36,597 nt of DNA. It comes from an uncultured Methanobrevibacter sp. Lineage in GTDB: Archaea > Methanobacteriota > Methanobacteria > Methanobacteriales > Methanobacteriaceae. The DNA lies in assembly GCF_905235195.1 (NCBI RefSeq), contig NZ_CAJOKH010000003.1, positions 1 through 36,597 on the forward strand, written 5' to 3'. Positions within the stretch are counted from its first letter, which is position 1; the number at the start of each line of letters is the position of its first letter. The position numbers and the translations under genes are program-made. This document shows, piece by piece, positions 1 through 8,785 of this stretch. The notes under the pieces were generated by a model. It had not been told where the DNA came from. It did no database searches and saw nothing but the letters and a program-made list of their open reading frames with translations.

Positions 1-250
1 TGATAAAATAAACAAATTTATAAGAAAATGATTATTTATTAGATTTATTTAAATTCTAATAATTTTCTAATTCTAGAAAAATAGAAATAGATTATTTTAA
101 AAATTTAATTTCATTTAGTTTACAACAATTTATAAAAAGGATAATAAATAAAAGTATAATAAATTGTATATTTATAAAAAATTGGTTAATATTATAATAA
201 TTCAATTATTTATGTTTAAAATAAATACTTATTAAAAAATAGGTGTCAAA

Positions 251-1216
251 ATGAGTATAATAATTGCATATATTGGAAAAAAAGGCTGTGTAATGGCTAG
301 TGACAAAAGAAGAATTGCATATTTTGGAAATAAAAATGAAAGAGAAGAATTAGAATCTAAATTATATTCTGGAAATATACGCAATGATGAAGAATTATAT
401 AAAGAAGCTGCAAAAAGAGACCTTACCTTAAAAATTACAGATGATACTCATAAAATTAAAAAAATCGGTACAGCAGTTATGGGAGAAGTTTCAACTAAAA
501 CCACAATGGAAGTTAAAAGAAAACGTATTTATGGAACTACTAATGGTTATCAAATAATTGAACTTGTAGGATCTACATTAAAAAGTAAAGACAAAGGTGC
601 AAGTGGAATTATTATTTTTGGTAACAAAATTGCAAAATCTATAGCAAATCCTCTTGTTAAAGAAAGATGGAAATCTAATATTAGTCTTAAATATATGGGA
701 GATATTTTTGAAGAGATTATTAAAGAAATTGCTGATAAAACACCTTCTGTTGGAAAAGAAGTTGATGTTCTAATTGGAAAAGATGACAGTTTAACACCAA
801 CAACAGCTCAAGAATATCTTGATAAAACAGAAGATAGGGACAAAAGACTTTTAGAAAAATATCGAAATCAATTAACAGAGGAACTTGATAAAGCTAATGA
901 GAGTATGGAAATTACTTCAAAACTCATAAATGAAGGCAATATTGGTCGTATTTCAAATATCAATGGTAAAATTCTAAATGTTGTTCTGGAAAATAATGTA
1001 GAAGCTTATGATACAAACTGGAAATTATTATCTAAACCAAATGAAGAAGTGATAATGTTACTTAATAAAGATAATGATGGAAACATTATAGATGAAGATA
1101 ATGTTTCAAACTTTGTAAGTATAGATGATAAAGTAATTATAAAGGATGGAAACTTATGTATTGAAAAAAATAATATTTCCCTTAATTGTAATATTGTTTT
1201 ATGTAATACAAAATAA
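251..1216 (+). CDS. Connectase-like Ntn-hydrolase (DUF2121 family)
   Basis: A 321-aa protein whose N-terminus reads like a proteasome beta subunit: after Met1 removal Ser becomes residue 1 and an Asp falls at position 17 in an ASDKRR motif, the spacing of Thr1/Asp17 in Ntn-hydrolases. It matches, from memory, the methanogen DUF2121/COG4079 family, which includes connectase, a monomeric proteasome homologue reported to ligate proteins at a KDPGA motif of methyltransferase subunit MtrA. The Ntn-like part spans roughly residues 1-190; residues 190-321 form an extra C-terminal domain. The start is supported by AGGTG 5 nt upstream of ATG, and it leaves Ser exposed as the N-terminal nucleophile. 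Ser instead of Thr is noteworthy. I could not place the equivalent of Lys33 by eye. A possible TATA box lies near 165-178. Family assignment is fairly sure; ligase activity is inferred. Confidence 0.75.
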   Translation: MSIIIAYIGKKGCVMASDKRRIAYFGNKNEREELESKLYSGNIRNDEELYKEAAKRDLTLKITDDTHKIKKIGTAVMGEVSTKTTMEVKRKRIYGTTNGYQIIELVGSTLKSKDKGASGIIIFGNKIAKSIANPLVKERWKSNISLKYMGDIFEEIIKEIADKTPSVGKEVDVLIGKDDSLTPTTAQEYLDKTEDRDKRLLEKYRNQLTEELDKANESMEITSKLINEGNIGRISNINGKILNVVLENNVEAYDTNWKLLSKPNEEVIMLLNKDNDGNIIDEDNVSNFVSIDDKVIIKDGNLCIEKNNISLNCNIVLCNTK

Positions 1217-1301
1217 TTAAAAAGCAGCTGAAATGCAAAATAATAAATTTATATTAATGAATTTTATACACTTTTAAAATTGAAAATTAAATGTGAGAGA
1301 A

Positions 1302-2150
1302 ATGAAAATTACATTTTTAGGGACTGGAGGCGGAAGATTTGCCACGATTAGTCAAAAAAGGATGAGTGGCGGATTTAGAATAGATAATATTCATGGTTTT
1401 AACCTTCATGTAGATCCAGGTCCAGGTGCACTTATTAGAAGTCTCCAATACAAACTTAATCCAAGTCAAATTAATGGAATTTTTATTTCCCACTGCCACA
1501 CAGACCATTATAATGATGCAGAAATATTAATTGAATCAATGACTAAAGGAATGATAAGAAATTATGGTCATATAATTGGAAGTAAAAGTGTTATGGAAGG
1601 AGTAGACCAATGGGGACCTAGTATTTCCAATTATCACAAAACTAATTCTAAAACTCACATAATAACGCCTGATGAGGAAATTGATTTTGATAAGTTTAAA
1701 ATAAAAGGAACCCGAACAATTCATGGAGACCCTTGTGGAGTTGGTTTTCAAATTGATACTGGACATACAAAAATATCTTATACTTCAGACACCAAATATT
1801 TTGAAGAACTTAGCAGGTACCATAAAGATGCAGATATTTTAATTGGAAGTGTTTTACGCCCAGGAGATAAAGGACTTAAAGGACATATGTGTTGTCAGGA
1901 TTTTGAAAATCTGATTAAAGAAATAAAACCTAAACTTGCAATTATGACCCATTTTGGTTATAAATTTCTAAAAGAAAATCCGATTAGAGCAGCAAAAAAA
2001 ATTAAATGGGATACGGGAATTAGAACACTTGCTGCAACAGATGGAATGTGTATAAATATTGATTATAATGATCCTAGAAAATCATATGTTAAAACTTTAA
2101 AAGCTAGAGAAATTCCTGGAAAATTCAGCGATGAAATTTTTAAAATTTAA
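1302..2150 (+). CDS. Metallo-beta-lactamase-fold hydrolase
   Basis: A 282-aa MBL-fold protein. It shows the N-terminal strand with FLGTGGG, the metal motif HCHTDH (about residues 64-69), a later histidine in the TRTIHGDP stretch, an aspartate in the SYTSDTKYF stretch, and a C-terminal THFG histidine, so the set of two-metal ligands looks complete. The family includes RNase Z-like, UlaG-like and other hydrolases; the substrate cannot be named. The open frame extends to a GTG at 1293, but that GTG is the start of a GTGAGAG sequence that fits better as the ribosome binding site of the ATG at 1302, so I chose the ATG. It lies 85 nt downstream of the connectase-like gene in the same direction; co-transcription is possible but the gap is AT-rich and may hold its own promoter. 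Confidence 0.8.
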   Translation: MKITFLGTGGGRFATISQKRMSGGFRIDNIHGFNLHVDPGPGALIRSLQYKLNPSQINGIFISHCHTDHYNDAEILIESMTKGMIRNYGHIIGSKSVMEGVDQWGPSISNYHKTNSKTHIITPDEEIDFDKFKIKGTRTIHGDPCGVGFQIDTGHTKISYTSDTKYFEELSRYHKDADILIGSVLRPGDKGLKGHMCCQDFENLIKEIKPKLAIMTHFGYKFLKENPIRAAKKIKWDTGIRTLAATDGMCINIDYNDPRKSYVKTLKAREIPGKFSDEIFKI

Positions 2151-2459
2151 TTTATTTAATAAAAGTTTTATAGAAAACCAATTAAATTCTTTCAACTTTT
2201 AAAAATCTATTTATTCAATTTTTTTCATTAAAATTTAAATAAAAAGGTTTTAAGTGAAAATAGTAAAAAGATACTAAATAGTAAAACAGTTTAAATACTA
2301 AAAAAAGAAAGCAATGAAATACAAAAAATAGTAAAACCATAAAAATACTAAAATTAGTAAAACAGTTAAAATACTAAAAAAATTGTAAAAATACAAAAAT
2401 AATGAAAATCTAAAAAATATTAGAAAAAGTGAAAAATAATAAAATAAATTATAAATTAA
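2151..2459. repeat. Convergent intergenic gap with TACTA/TAGTA repeats
   Basis: This gap separates the 3' ends of two convergent genes and holds no open frame I trust. From about 2265 to 2400 it contains many copies of TACTA and TAGTA. Two units of about 36-38 bp are close to identical (2271-2306 and 2345-2382); each has an ATACTAAA box, a TAGTAAAACAGTT box and a second ATACTAAA box. The alternation of TACTA and TAGTA makes short inverted repeats. The function is unknown; it may be only simple-sequence drift in a non-coding gap. Confidence 0.5.
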
Positions 2460-4559
2460 TTATAATTTAATTTTAATATCTAAAGCACTTGAACCTTTTT
2501 CATAAACAAATATAGGGTTTATATCTAATTCTGAAATTTCATCAAAGTCAAGTGTTAAACGTGCAACACGTTTAATTGTATCTTTAACTTCATCAATATC
2601 TCCAGGTGCTTCACCACGGAAACCTTCTAATAATTTATAAACTTTAGTGTTTTCCATTAATTGATCAATTTCATAACTAGTTAAACCATTAGCAATTTTG
2701 AATTCTGCATCTTCAATAAGATTTACATAAATTCCACCCATACCAAATGCAATCATAGGTCCAAACTGTTTATCACGGATCATTCCAACAAGTACTTCAA
2801 TACCAGAATCCATCATTTTTTGTACTTCTACACCATCCGGAGTAATATCTGGATGAGCTGCTTTTGCATTTGCTATAATTTCATCAAATGCTGCTTTAGC
2901 TTCATTAACTGAATTGATACCTACTTTTACACCCCCAATATCAGATTTATGTAAAATTTTATCTGATGCAATTTTAAGTACAACAGGGAATTCCATATCT
3001 TCTGCAAGTTTTCCTGCTTCATCTGCAGTAGTTGCAAGTTTAATAGGTGCAGCTGAAATTCCATATGCTTCTGCTACTGCATAAGCTTCACTTCCAAGTA
3101 ATGTATCTCTTCCATCAGCTTTAACTTTAGAGAAAATTTTACTTACAGCATCTTTATCAACATCAGTTAAATTATCTATAGGATAATCATATTCTAGATT
3201 TTGTAATTCAGCAAATTTAGTTAAATAACTTAAAGCTTCAATTGCATCTTCTGGGAAAACATAAGTTGGAATACCATTTTCCATTAAAACTTCATTTGCA
3301 TAATCAAATGAAGGTCCACCCATGTTAACAACTAAAACAGGTTTATTTTTATAATGTTTATATTCTTTAACTAATGAATCTGCAATTTTATCAGGGTTTG
3401 CTTTTGCAGTAGGACAAACAATTATAATTAATGCATCCACATCATCTGATTTTAAAAGAATATCTAATGAATCTTGATACCTACTTACAGGTGCATCACC
3501 TAATACATCAATAGGGTTATTACTTGTACCTTCTTCAGGAATTACTGCATCTAATTTTTTGGTAGTTTCTTTGGATAATTTTGCTATATCAAGCCCATAT
3601 TTTTCCATAGCATCTACAGAAATTACTCCTCCACCACCTGCATTAGTAATAACACCTACATTAGATCCTTTTGGAAGAGGACATTTGGAGAAAGCTAAAC
3701 CTATTTTAAATAATTCATCCATTGTTTCTACACGGAAAATACCTGATTGTTCAAATGAAGTGGTAAATGCATTGTCACTTCCTGCAAGTGCACCTGTATG
3801 TGAAGATGCTGCTGCTGCTCCTGCAGCACTTGAACCAGATTTAAGAACTACAACTGGTTTCTTCTTAGATACTTCTCTAATAGTTCTAATAAAGTCTTTA
3901 TCTTCAGATACACTTTCAAGATAAAGTAAAATAACTGCAGTATCCTTATCTTCAGCCAACTCATGAATAAGTTCTATTTCATTAATACCTGCTTTATTAC
4001 CTAATGAAACACATTTACTAAATCCAATTCCTGAAATTTTACTCCAATCAATAATAGCTACCATCATTGCTCCACTTTGAGATATGAAAGCCATATTTCC
4101 CTTAGGAGTCATAGATTGGGAGAATGAACAGTTAATAGGAGTTTGAGAATCTGTAATACCTAAACTATTAGGCCCAATAAGATTCATATCATATTTATCT
4201 TTAATTTCAACAAGTTTTTTCTCTAACTCTATTCCTTCTCCACCAACTTCTTTAAATCCTGCAGTAATAACCACTATATTTTTAACACCTTTTTCACCAC
4301 ATTCTTCAAGTACTGCATTTACTCCCATAGAAGGAATACAAATGAGTGCTAAATCAGGTACTTCAGGCAAATCTATAACGTTTTTATAAGCTTTTAATCC
4401 TTGAACATCATCGTCTTTAGGATTAATAGGGAAAATAGATCCTTCGAAACCACATTTTACCATATTATCCACTACAATATATCCAATTTTACCTTCAGAA
4501 TTTGATGCTCCAATAATAGCAACAGAATCTGGTTTAAACATTTTGTCAATATTTGTCAT
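2460..4559 (-). CDS. acd: Acetate-CoA ligase (ADP-forming), fused alpha-beta
   Basis: A 699-aa NDP-forming acyl-CoA synthetase carrying both subunits in one chain. It would interconvert acyl-CoA, ADP and phosphate with free acid, ATP and CoA, most likely acetyl-CoA/acetate. The CoA-binding Rossmann domain starts at residue 10 with SVAIIGASN. The succinyl-CoA-ligase-like domain follows, with the phosphohistidine motif SHTGALAGSD (His254). The C-terminal ATP-grasp domain covers roughly residues 475-699, with KIASDKILHKSDIGGV and the ELDINPIFV strand near the end. Length matches fused archaeal/bacterial forms. It stands alone, with 0.5 kb of non-coding DNA upstream; a minus-strand TATA-like TTTTATAAATA at 4648-4658 would give a 5'UTR of about 60 nt. 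Acyl specificity cannot be read from sequence. Confidence 0.88.
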   Translation of the reverse strand: MTNIDKMFKPDSVAIIGASNSEGKIGYIVVDNMVKCGFEGSIFPINPKDDDVQGLKAYKNVIDLPEVPDLALICIPSMGVNAVLEECGEKGVKNIVVITAGFKEVGGEGIELEKKLVEIKDKYDMNLIGPNSLGITDSQTPINCSFSQSMTPKGNMAFISQSGAMMVAIIDWSKISGIGFSKCVSLGNKAGINEIELIHELAEDKDTAVILLYLESVSEDKDFIRTIREVSKKKPVVVLKSGSSAAGAAAASSHTGALAGSDNAFTTSFEQSGIFRVETMDELFKIGLAFSKCPLPKGSNVGVITNAGGGGVISVDAMEKYGLDIAKLSKETTKKLDAVIPEEGTSNNPIDVLGDAPVSRYQDSLDILLKSDDVDALIIIVCPTAKANPDKIADSLVKEYKHYKNKPVLVVNMGGPSFDYANEVLMENGIPTYVFPEDAIEALSYLTKFAELQNLEYDYPIDNLTDVDKDAVSKIFSKVKADGRDTLLGSEAYAVAEAYGISAAPIKLATTADEAGKLAEDMEFPVVLKIASDKILHKSDIGGVKVGINSVNEAKAAFDEIIANAKAAHPDITPDGVEVQKMMDSGIEVLVGMIRDKQFGPMIAFGMGGIYVNLIEDAEFKIANGLTSYEIDQLMENTKVYKLLEGFRGEAPGDIDEVKDTIKRVARLTLDFDEISELDINPIFVYEKGSSALDIKIKL

Positions 4560-5093
4560 ATATTTTGACTCCTTTAATAATCATTGATAAACTAATAATA
4601 TTTAAAAATAAATAGAAAATATTTAATTTATTTAGATTAACTATGTCTATTTATAAAATTTATTTGAATATCGAATAATTTAATAAAAATTATATTAATC
4701 TCCTTAAAATATAAAAAGGAAGTTACAAATATAATTTTTTTAAAAATTTTTTGATTTATCTAATTTTTAATCATAAGTATTATAAATAATTTATTACGAT
4801 AACTACTAAAAAATTATTTTCCATTAAAAATGCAAAGTGTATTATAATAAATATTGTTAATTTTTTTATTATAAGTAATTAATAAATATTGCTTTATTTT
4901 TTTAGTAAAATTAAGAGTTTATTAAAAATTAATAAAGAAAAAATAAAAATAATTTTAAAATTATATTAAAAATTTGAATAGGATTAAAGAAAATAATTGA
5001 AAATATGAATAAATAAAAATAAAAAAATTAGAAACTATTTAATCTTTAAGAATATTAAAATAAAATTAAAAAAAAGAGATTGTAAACTAAAAT
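4560..5093. other. Non-coding gap upstream of acd
   Basis: About 530 nt of extreme A/T content between the 3' end of cysS and the 5' end of acd, both on the minus strand. I see no coding frame, tRNA or strong hairpin. The only item worth marking is a TATA-like TTTTATAAATA on the minus strand at 4648-4658, suitably placed for acd. Confidence 0.5.
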
Positions 5094-6551
5094 TTAATCA
5101 CTGATTTCATAACCCAAATCGGTTAAACGAGTACGAATATCATCAGATAATTCATATTGTTTTTCTAATCTAAGTTTAGCCCTAATATCAGTAATTAAAT
5201 CCAATAATTCTTCTTCATTATCTCTTGATGATTCATCATCAATGAATATGATTCCTAAAATATCATTTACAGCAAGTAAAAATCCTTTAATAGCCAAAAT
5301 ATCTTTTATATTCAAATCATTTAATTCTTTTTTAGAATTATTTATTAATTCAAATATTGAGGATATAGCTTTAGGAGTATTAAAATCATCATCCATTGCA
5401 TTGAAAAATGAAACAATTGTTCCTTTTAAAACATCATATGAAGTTGATTCTATAAGATCTATTTGATTTTCTATTTCATCTTCATCATCAAAATGATCAT
5501 TTAATAATGCATCAATATCTGCAATGTAAGATTTGATTTTATTTAAGCTTTTACCTGCTTGATGAAGACTATCTTTTGAAAAATCAATTGGACTTCTGTA
5601 ATGAGTTGAAAGTACAAAGAATCTGAATGTTTCAGGAGAAACCTCTTTAAGCAATTCTCTAATTGTAATGAAATTTCCAAGAGATTTTGACATTTTTTCC
5701 CCGTTAACATTTAAAAATCCAGTATGGAACCAATAATTCACCATAGGTTTTTTATCAGATAATGCTTCCATTTGAGCAATTTCTGCATCATGATGAGGAA
5801 ATATTAAATCTAGACCTCCTCCATGAATATCATATTGTTCTCCAAAGTATTCTTCAGTAATAGCTGTATCTTCAATATGCCATCCAGGTCTACCTTTACC
5901 CCATGGAGAATTCCAAACAGGTTCACCATAATATTCAGTTGATGTTCTAACTTTCCATAATGCAAAGTCTTTTTCATCTTTTTTAGTTGAATCTGCCTGA
6001 AGTCTATGACCTTCAAGTTCATCAATTTTTCTATTTGATAATTTTGCAAATTCTTCAAACTTATTAACTTCAAAATACACACCATTTTCAGTTACATAAG
6101 CATATCCTTTGTCAATTAATCTTTGAATTTGTGAGATAATTTCATCCATATGATCTGTTGCTCTCATAAAAAGATTAACACTTTTAATATTTAAGGATTC
6201 CATATCTTCTTTGTATCTACGTTCATATTTTCTTGCTAAATCAGAACATAAATCACTTAAATCATCACTCGCTTTAGCAAGATCTTTTGCACGGTTAATA
6301 ATCTTATCATCAATATCTGTAATGTTTTGCATATATAATACATAATATCCTTTATATTCTAAATATCTTTTTATCATATCAAATGAAACATAGGTTCTAC
6401 CATGACCTATATGAGCATCATTATAAACAGTAGGTCCACAAACAAAGAATTTTATTCTGTTTTTATTCCTTGATTTAAAATATTCCTTTCTACGACTAAG
6501 TGTAGAATATACTTTTAATGTAGCACCATTGTTTTTAATTTTAGTATTCAT
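5094..6551 (-). CDS. cysS: Cysteinyl-tRNA synthetase
   Basis: A class I aminoacyl-tRNA synthetase of 485 aa that charges tRNA-Cys. Signature motifs are HIGH (residues 47-50) and KMSKS (286-290). Three of the four zinc-ligand positions known from E. coli CysRS are present: Cys38 in FVCGPT, and His253 and Glu257 in FPHHDAE. The fourth, Cys209 in E. coli, is Asp228 here (GWHIEDTA). The frame opens at 6578, but GTGGAG sits just 5 nt before the ATG at 6551, so I take that as the start. The gene lies 288 nt downstream of tRNA-Cys and follows the cysteine-synthesis genes on the same strand. Having CysRS fits an organism that makes free cysteine rather than relying only on tRNA-bound synthesis by SepRS/SepCysS. 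Confidence 0.95.
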   Translation of the reverse strand: MNTKIKNNGATLKVYSTLSRRKEYFKSRNKNRIKFFVCGPTVYNDAHIGHGRTYVSFDMIKRYLEYKGYYVLYMQNITDIDDKIINRAKDLAKASDDLSDLCSDLARKYERRYKEDMESLNIKSVNLFMRATDHMDEIISQIQRLIDKGYAYVTENGVYFEVNKFEEFAKLSNRKIDELEGHRLQADSTKKDEKDFALWKVRTSTEYYGEPVWNSPWGKGRPGWHIEDTAITEEYFGEQYDIHGGGLDLIFPHHDAEIAQMEALSDKKPMVNYWFHTGFLNVNGEKMSKSLGNFITIRELLKEVSPETFRFFVLSTHYRSPIDFSKDSLHQAGKSLNKIKSYIADIDALLNDHFDDEDEIENQIDLIESTSYDVLKGTIVSFFNAMDDDFNTPKAISSIFELINNSKKELNDLNIKDILAIKGFLLAVNDILGIIFIDDESSRDNEEELLDLITDIRAKLRLEKQYELSDDIRTRLTDLGYEISD

Positions 6552-6839
6552 TTTATCTCCACTCTTCTTTAAAGACAAATAATTTTTTAAAATAATTAAA
6601 ATTAAAATTAAAATATATAAATTTAAAACAATCCTTTAAGTTTTTAAAAAATATAAAAACTATATTTTCTTATTTTATTTATTTAATAAATATATACTAA
6701 TCTTTTAAAATAATAACATATAAAATTTTGTAAATATTTAAAAATTTAATTAAAATATTATTTAAAAATAAAACAAGAAAAAAATAAATATTTTATTAAA
6801 AGTGTATAACTAGAAAAAAACAGAATAAATATTAAAAAA

Positions 6840-6910
6840 GGCAAGATAGGGATTTGAACCCCAGTATCATGGTCTGCAGCCACGCACCTAAGCCTCTCGG
6901 TCACCTTGCC
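6840..6910 (-). tRNA. tRNA-Cys (GCA)
   Basis: Folded by eye into a complete 71-nt cloverleaf on the minus strand: 7-bp acceptor stem (last pair G-T), 3-bp D stem, anticodon stem with the loop CTGCAGA giving anticodon GCA, a 4-nt variable region, and a T arm with loop TTCAAAT. CCA is not encoded. A run of six T follows the 3' end directly and fits an archaeal terminator. It lies between the cysteine regulator and cysS, in the same direction as both. Confidence 0.95.
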
Positions 6911-6946
6911 ATAAATAATTTGATAAAAATACTTTATTAAAAACAG

Positions 6947-6954
6947 TATATAAA
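6947..6954 (-). promoter_or_regulatory. TATA box of tRNA-Cys
   Basis: On the minus strand this reads TTTATATA, a near-consensus archaeal TATA box. It ends 36 nt before the 5' end of the tRNA, which would place the start site about 10-12 nt upstream of the mature tRNA. Confidence 0.6.
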
Positions 6955-7050
6955 CATATGTATTTTTTATAATATATAAAGTTTTTTAAAACATCTATTT
7001 TTATAAAAATTTAAAGAATTATAAACATTTGAAAAAATTAATTGAAAAAA

Positions 7051-7428
7051 TTAATGATGGGCCTTGGAACCTAAACAGGCATGACATTCTAAAGGCATAT
7101 TACCTTTTTCATGATGTAATTGACACATTACATCTTCTGCCTTGATTTGTTTACATATACTACAGGTACGTGGAATAATATCAAGTTTAGTAGCTTTTTT
7201 ATTATATAAATCAAATGCAAATTCTTTTACTAAATCCTTAATATTATCTGAAAGAATTAGTTCACTACCTCTTTTATCTGTAATATATTGACTTACAGCA
7301 GGTTGAGTAATATCCATTAATTCAGAAATATCTTTTTGTTTCATTCCTAGGTCTAAAAGTTGTTTAGCCAATTCTGATCTAATTGCAGGAATAACATACC
7401 AAACTACCATTTCACAAGGAGGTTTCAT
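7051..7428 (-). CDS. HTH regulator with Cys/His-rich C-terminus (COG2522-like)
   Basis: A 125-aa DNA-binding protein. Residues 28-54 form a helix-turn-helix (KQKDISELMDITQPAVSQYI, then DKRG), and the N-terminal MKPPCE...PAIRSELAK pattern is the one I know from the archaeal COG2522 regulators and from the HTH part fused to archaeal ThiN. The C-terminal third has CSIC (89-92), Cys102, HH (105-106) and CHAC (115-118), enough ligands for a zinc site or an Fe-S cluster. The start is backed by GGTGAT 4 nt upstream of ATG. It is the third gene of the cysteine block, after cysK and cysE, and carries a copy of the cysK-type palindrome in its own upstream region. I infer a regulator of cysteine or sulfur supply that also controls itself; the effector is unknown. 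Confidence 0.75.
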   Translation of the reverse strand: MKPPCEMVVWYVIPAIRSELAKQLLDLGMKQKDISELMDITQPAVSQYITDKRGSELILSDNIKDLVKEFAFDLYNKKATKLDIIPRTCSICKQIKAEDVMCQLHHEKGNMPLECHACLGSKAHH

Positions 7429-7739
7429 AATATCACCATTAATTCATATATATGAATTTAATAAATCAATTAAAAATAAATTCTATATAAGTAAACTTGA
7501 GTATATTATAACTTTAATAATATATAAAACTATTGTTATATTTATTATAACATCTTTGTAAATGAATAATTTTTAAAAAATTCAATAAATTAAAATTATA
7601 AAGCCTAATTAGAAAAAAATTCAATGGATAATAAAAAATACATAAAAAATATTTATTCAATAAAAAAATAAGGAATAAATATTAATTTATATTTTAAAAA
7701 AAATTTAGAAATTGAAAATTATGAAAAATACTAATTATA
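7429..7739. other. Gap between cysE and regulator, promoter region
   Basis: A 311-nt gap with no coding frame. It holds two possible minus-strand TATA boxes for the regulator (7484-7491 and 7521-7529), the operator-like repeat at 7525-7540, and extra TTATAAC half-sites at about 7506-7512 and 7546-7551. The part nearest cysE (7600-7739) is plain A/T-rich sequence. Confidence 0.5.
7525..7540 (-). promoter_or_regulatory. Operator-like repeat upstream of the HTH regulator
   Basis: The plus strand reads TAAAACTATTGTTATA, one mismatch from the element at 10177-10192 upstream of cysK. It overlaps a good minus-strand TATA box (TTTTATATA, 7521-7529), a position that suits repression. It lies about 100 nt upstream of the regulator start. 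I infer autoregulation. Confidence 0.45.
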
Positions 7740-8450
7740 TTAATCTTTAAAAATCATATCATTTTCAAATTCCTTACAATCATTATACTTAAAATCCGGA
7801 TCATCAATACCATGGAATTTTTTAAGTGTCTGAATTTCCTCTTCAATCTTATCTTGACGTTGAAGTAAATGTTTTAAAGATTCTTTAACAGGATCAGGAA
7901 GTTTACTATGTTCAAGGTTTAAAGGAGAAATAGTATCTTCACTTCTAACAATACGCCCAGGAACCCCTACACAAGTAGAGTTTGGTGGAACATTTTTTAA
8001 AACAACTGAACCTGCACCTATTTTAGAATGTGCACCAATAGTTACATTACCCAGTACCTTTGCACCTGCACCAACTACCACATCATTTTCAATAGTAGGA
8101 TGTCTTTTTTTCTTTTCAAGTGAAGTACCTCCTAAAACTGCTCCTTGGTATAATAATACATCATCACCAACAATTGCAGTTTCACCTATAACTATGCCCA
8201 TACCATGGTCTATAAAGATTCTTCGACCAATTTGTGCTCCAGGATGTATTTCAATACCAGTTAGAAATCTAGCAATTGTTGAAAAGAATCTTGCTAAGAA
8301 TTTAGCACCTTTATTCCATAACCAATGATTAATAAGATGAAACCAAATAGCCCAAATCCCTGGATAACAAAATAAGACTTCTACACTACTACGGCTAGCA
8401 GGGTCTCCTGCTTTAGCAGATTTGATATCTTCCTTCATTCGCTTAAACAT
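7740..8450 (-). CDS. cysE: Serine O-acetyltransferase
   Basis: A 236-aa hexapeptide-repeat acetyltransferase that makes O-acetylserine from serine and acetyl-CoA, the first step of cysteine synthesis. The core has the helical N-terminus, then [21 protein letters not shown] with the catalytic Asp-His pair, [10 protein letters not shown], and the left-handed beta-helix with GGTS and GAGAKVLGN. It is of the shorter bacterial EpsC type, with a charged helical tail. The frame can start at a GTG at 8459, but that GTG is part of the GGTGAT ribosome binding site of the ATG at 8450, which I prefer. It follows cysK after a 335-nt gap, so it may have its own promoter: a minus-strand TTTATATA lies at 8531-8538. 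No canonical copy of the cysK palindrome was found in front of it. Confidence 0.93.
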   Translation of the reverse strand: MFKRMKEDIKSAKAGDPASRSSVEVLFCYPGIWAIWFHLINHWLWNKGAKFLARFFSTIARFLTGIEIHPGAQIGRRIFIDHGMGIVIGETAIVGDDVLLYQGAVLGGTSLEKKKRHPTIENDVVVGAGAKVLGNVTIGAHSKIGAGSVVLKNVPPNSTCVGVPGRIVRSEDTISPLNLEHSKLPDPVKESLKHLLQRQDKIEEEIQTLKKFHGIDDPDFKYNDCKEFENDMIFKD

Positions 8451-8785
8451 CTTAATCACCGATTATTAAATAATTAAAAAAATAAGATTAACAGTAAAAT
8501 TTAAATATACATATAATTTTAAAATTAAAATATATAAATATTATTCTTAATTTTTAAATAGAAATTATTTAGTAAATAATAAAAATTTACATGTATAGGT
8601 TTATTTTAATGGAATAATTAAAAATTATAATGATTTTTTTATAAAATAGAAATTTTAAACCTTGTTCTAATTTTGAAAAAAATTTTAAAAATATGAAAAA
8701 TTTAAAAAAAATTAAAAAGAGAGATTAAAAATTAAACGAAATAAAAAATTGTTTTTATATGAAAAATTAAAAAAACTATATTATG
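8451..8785. other. Gap between cysK and cysE
   Basis: A 335-nt A/T-rich gap with no trusted coding frame. A minus-strand TATA box TTTATATA at 8531-8538 would start a cysE transcript with about a 55-nt leader. I looked for the TATAAC...GTTATA palindrome here and did not find it. Confidence 0.45.

Noticed and set aside
3559-3924. 121-codon plus-strand frame inside acd
   Set aside because: Antisense shadow of a clearly conserved gene; composition is Ser/Pro rich as expected for reverse reading.
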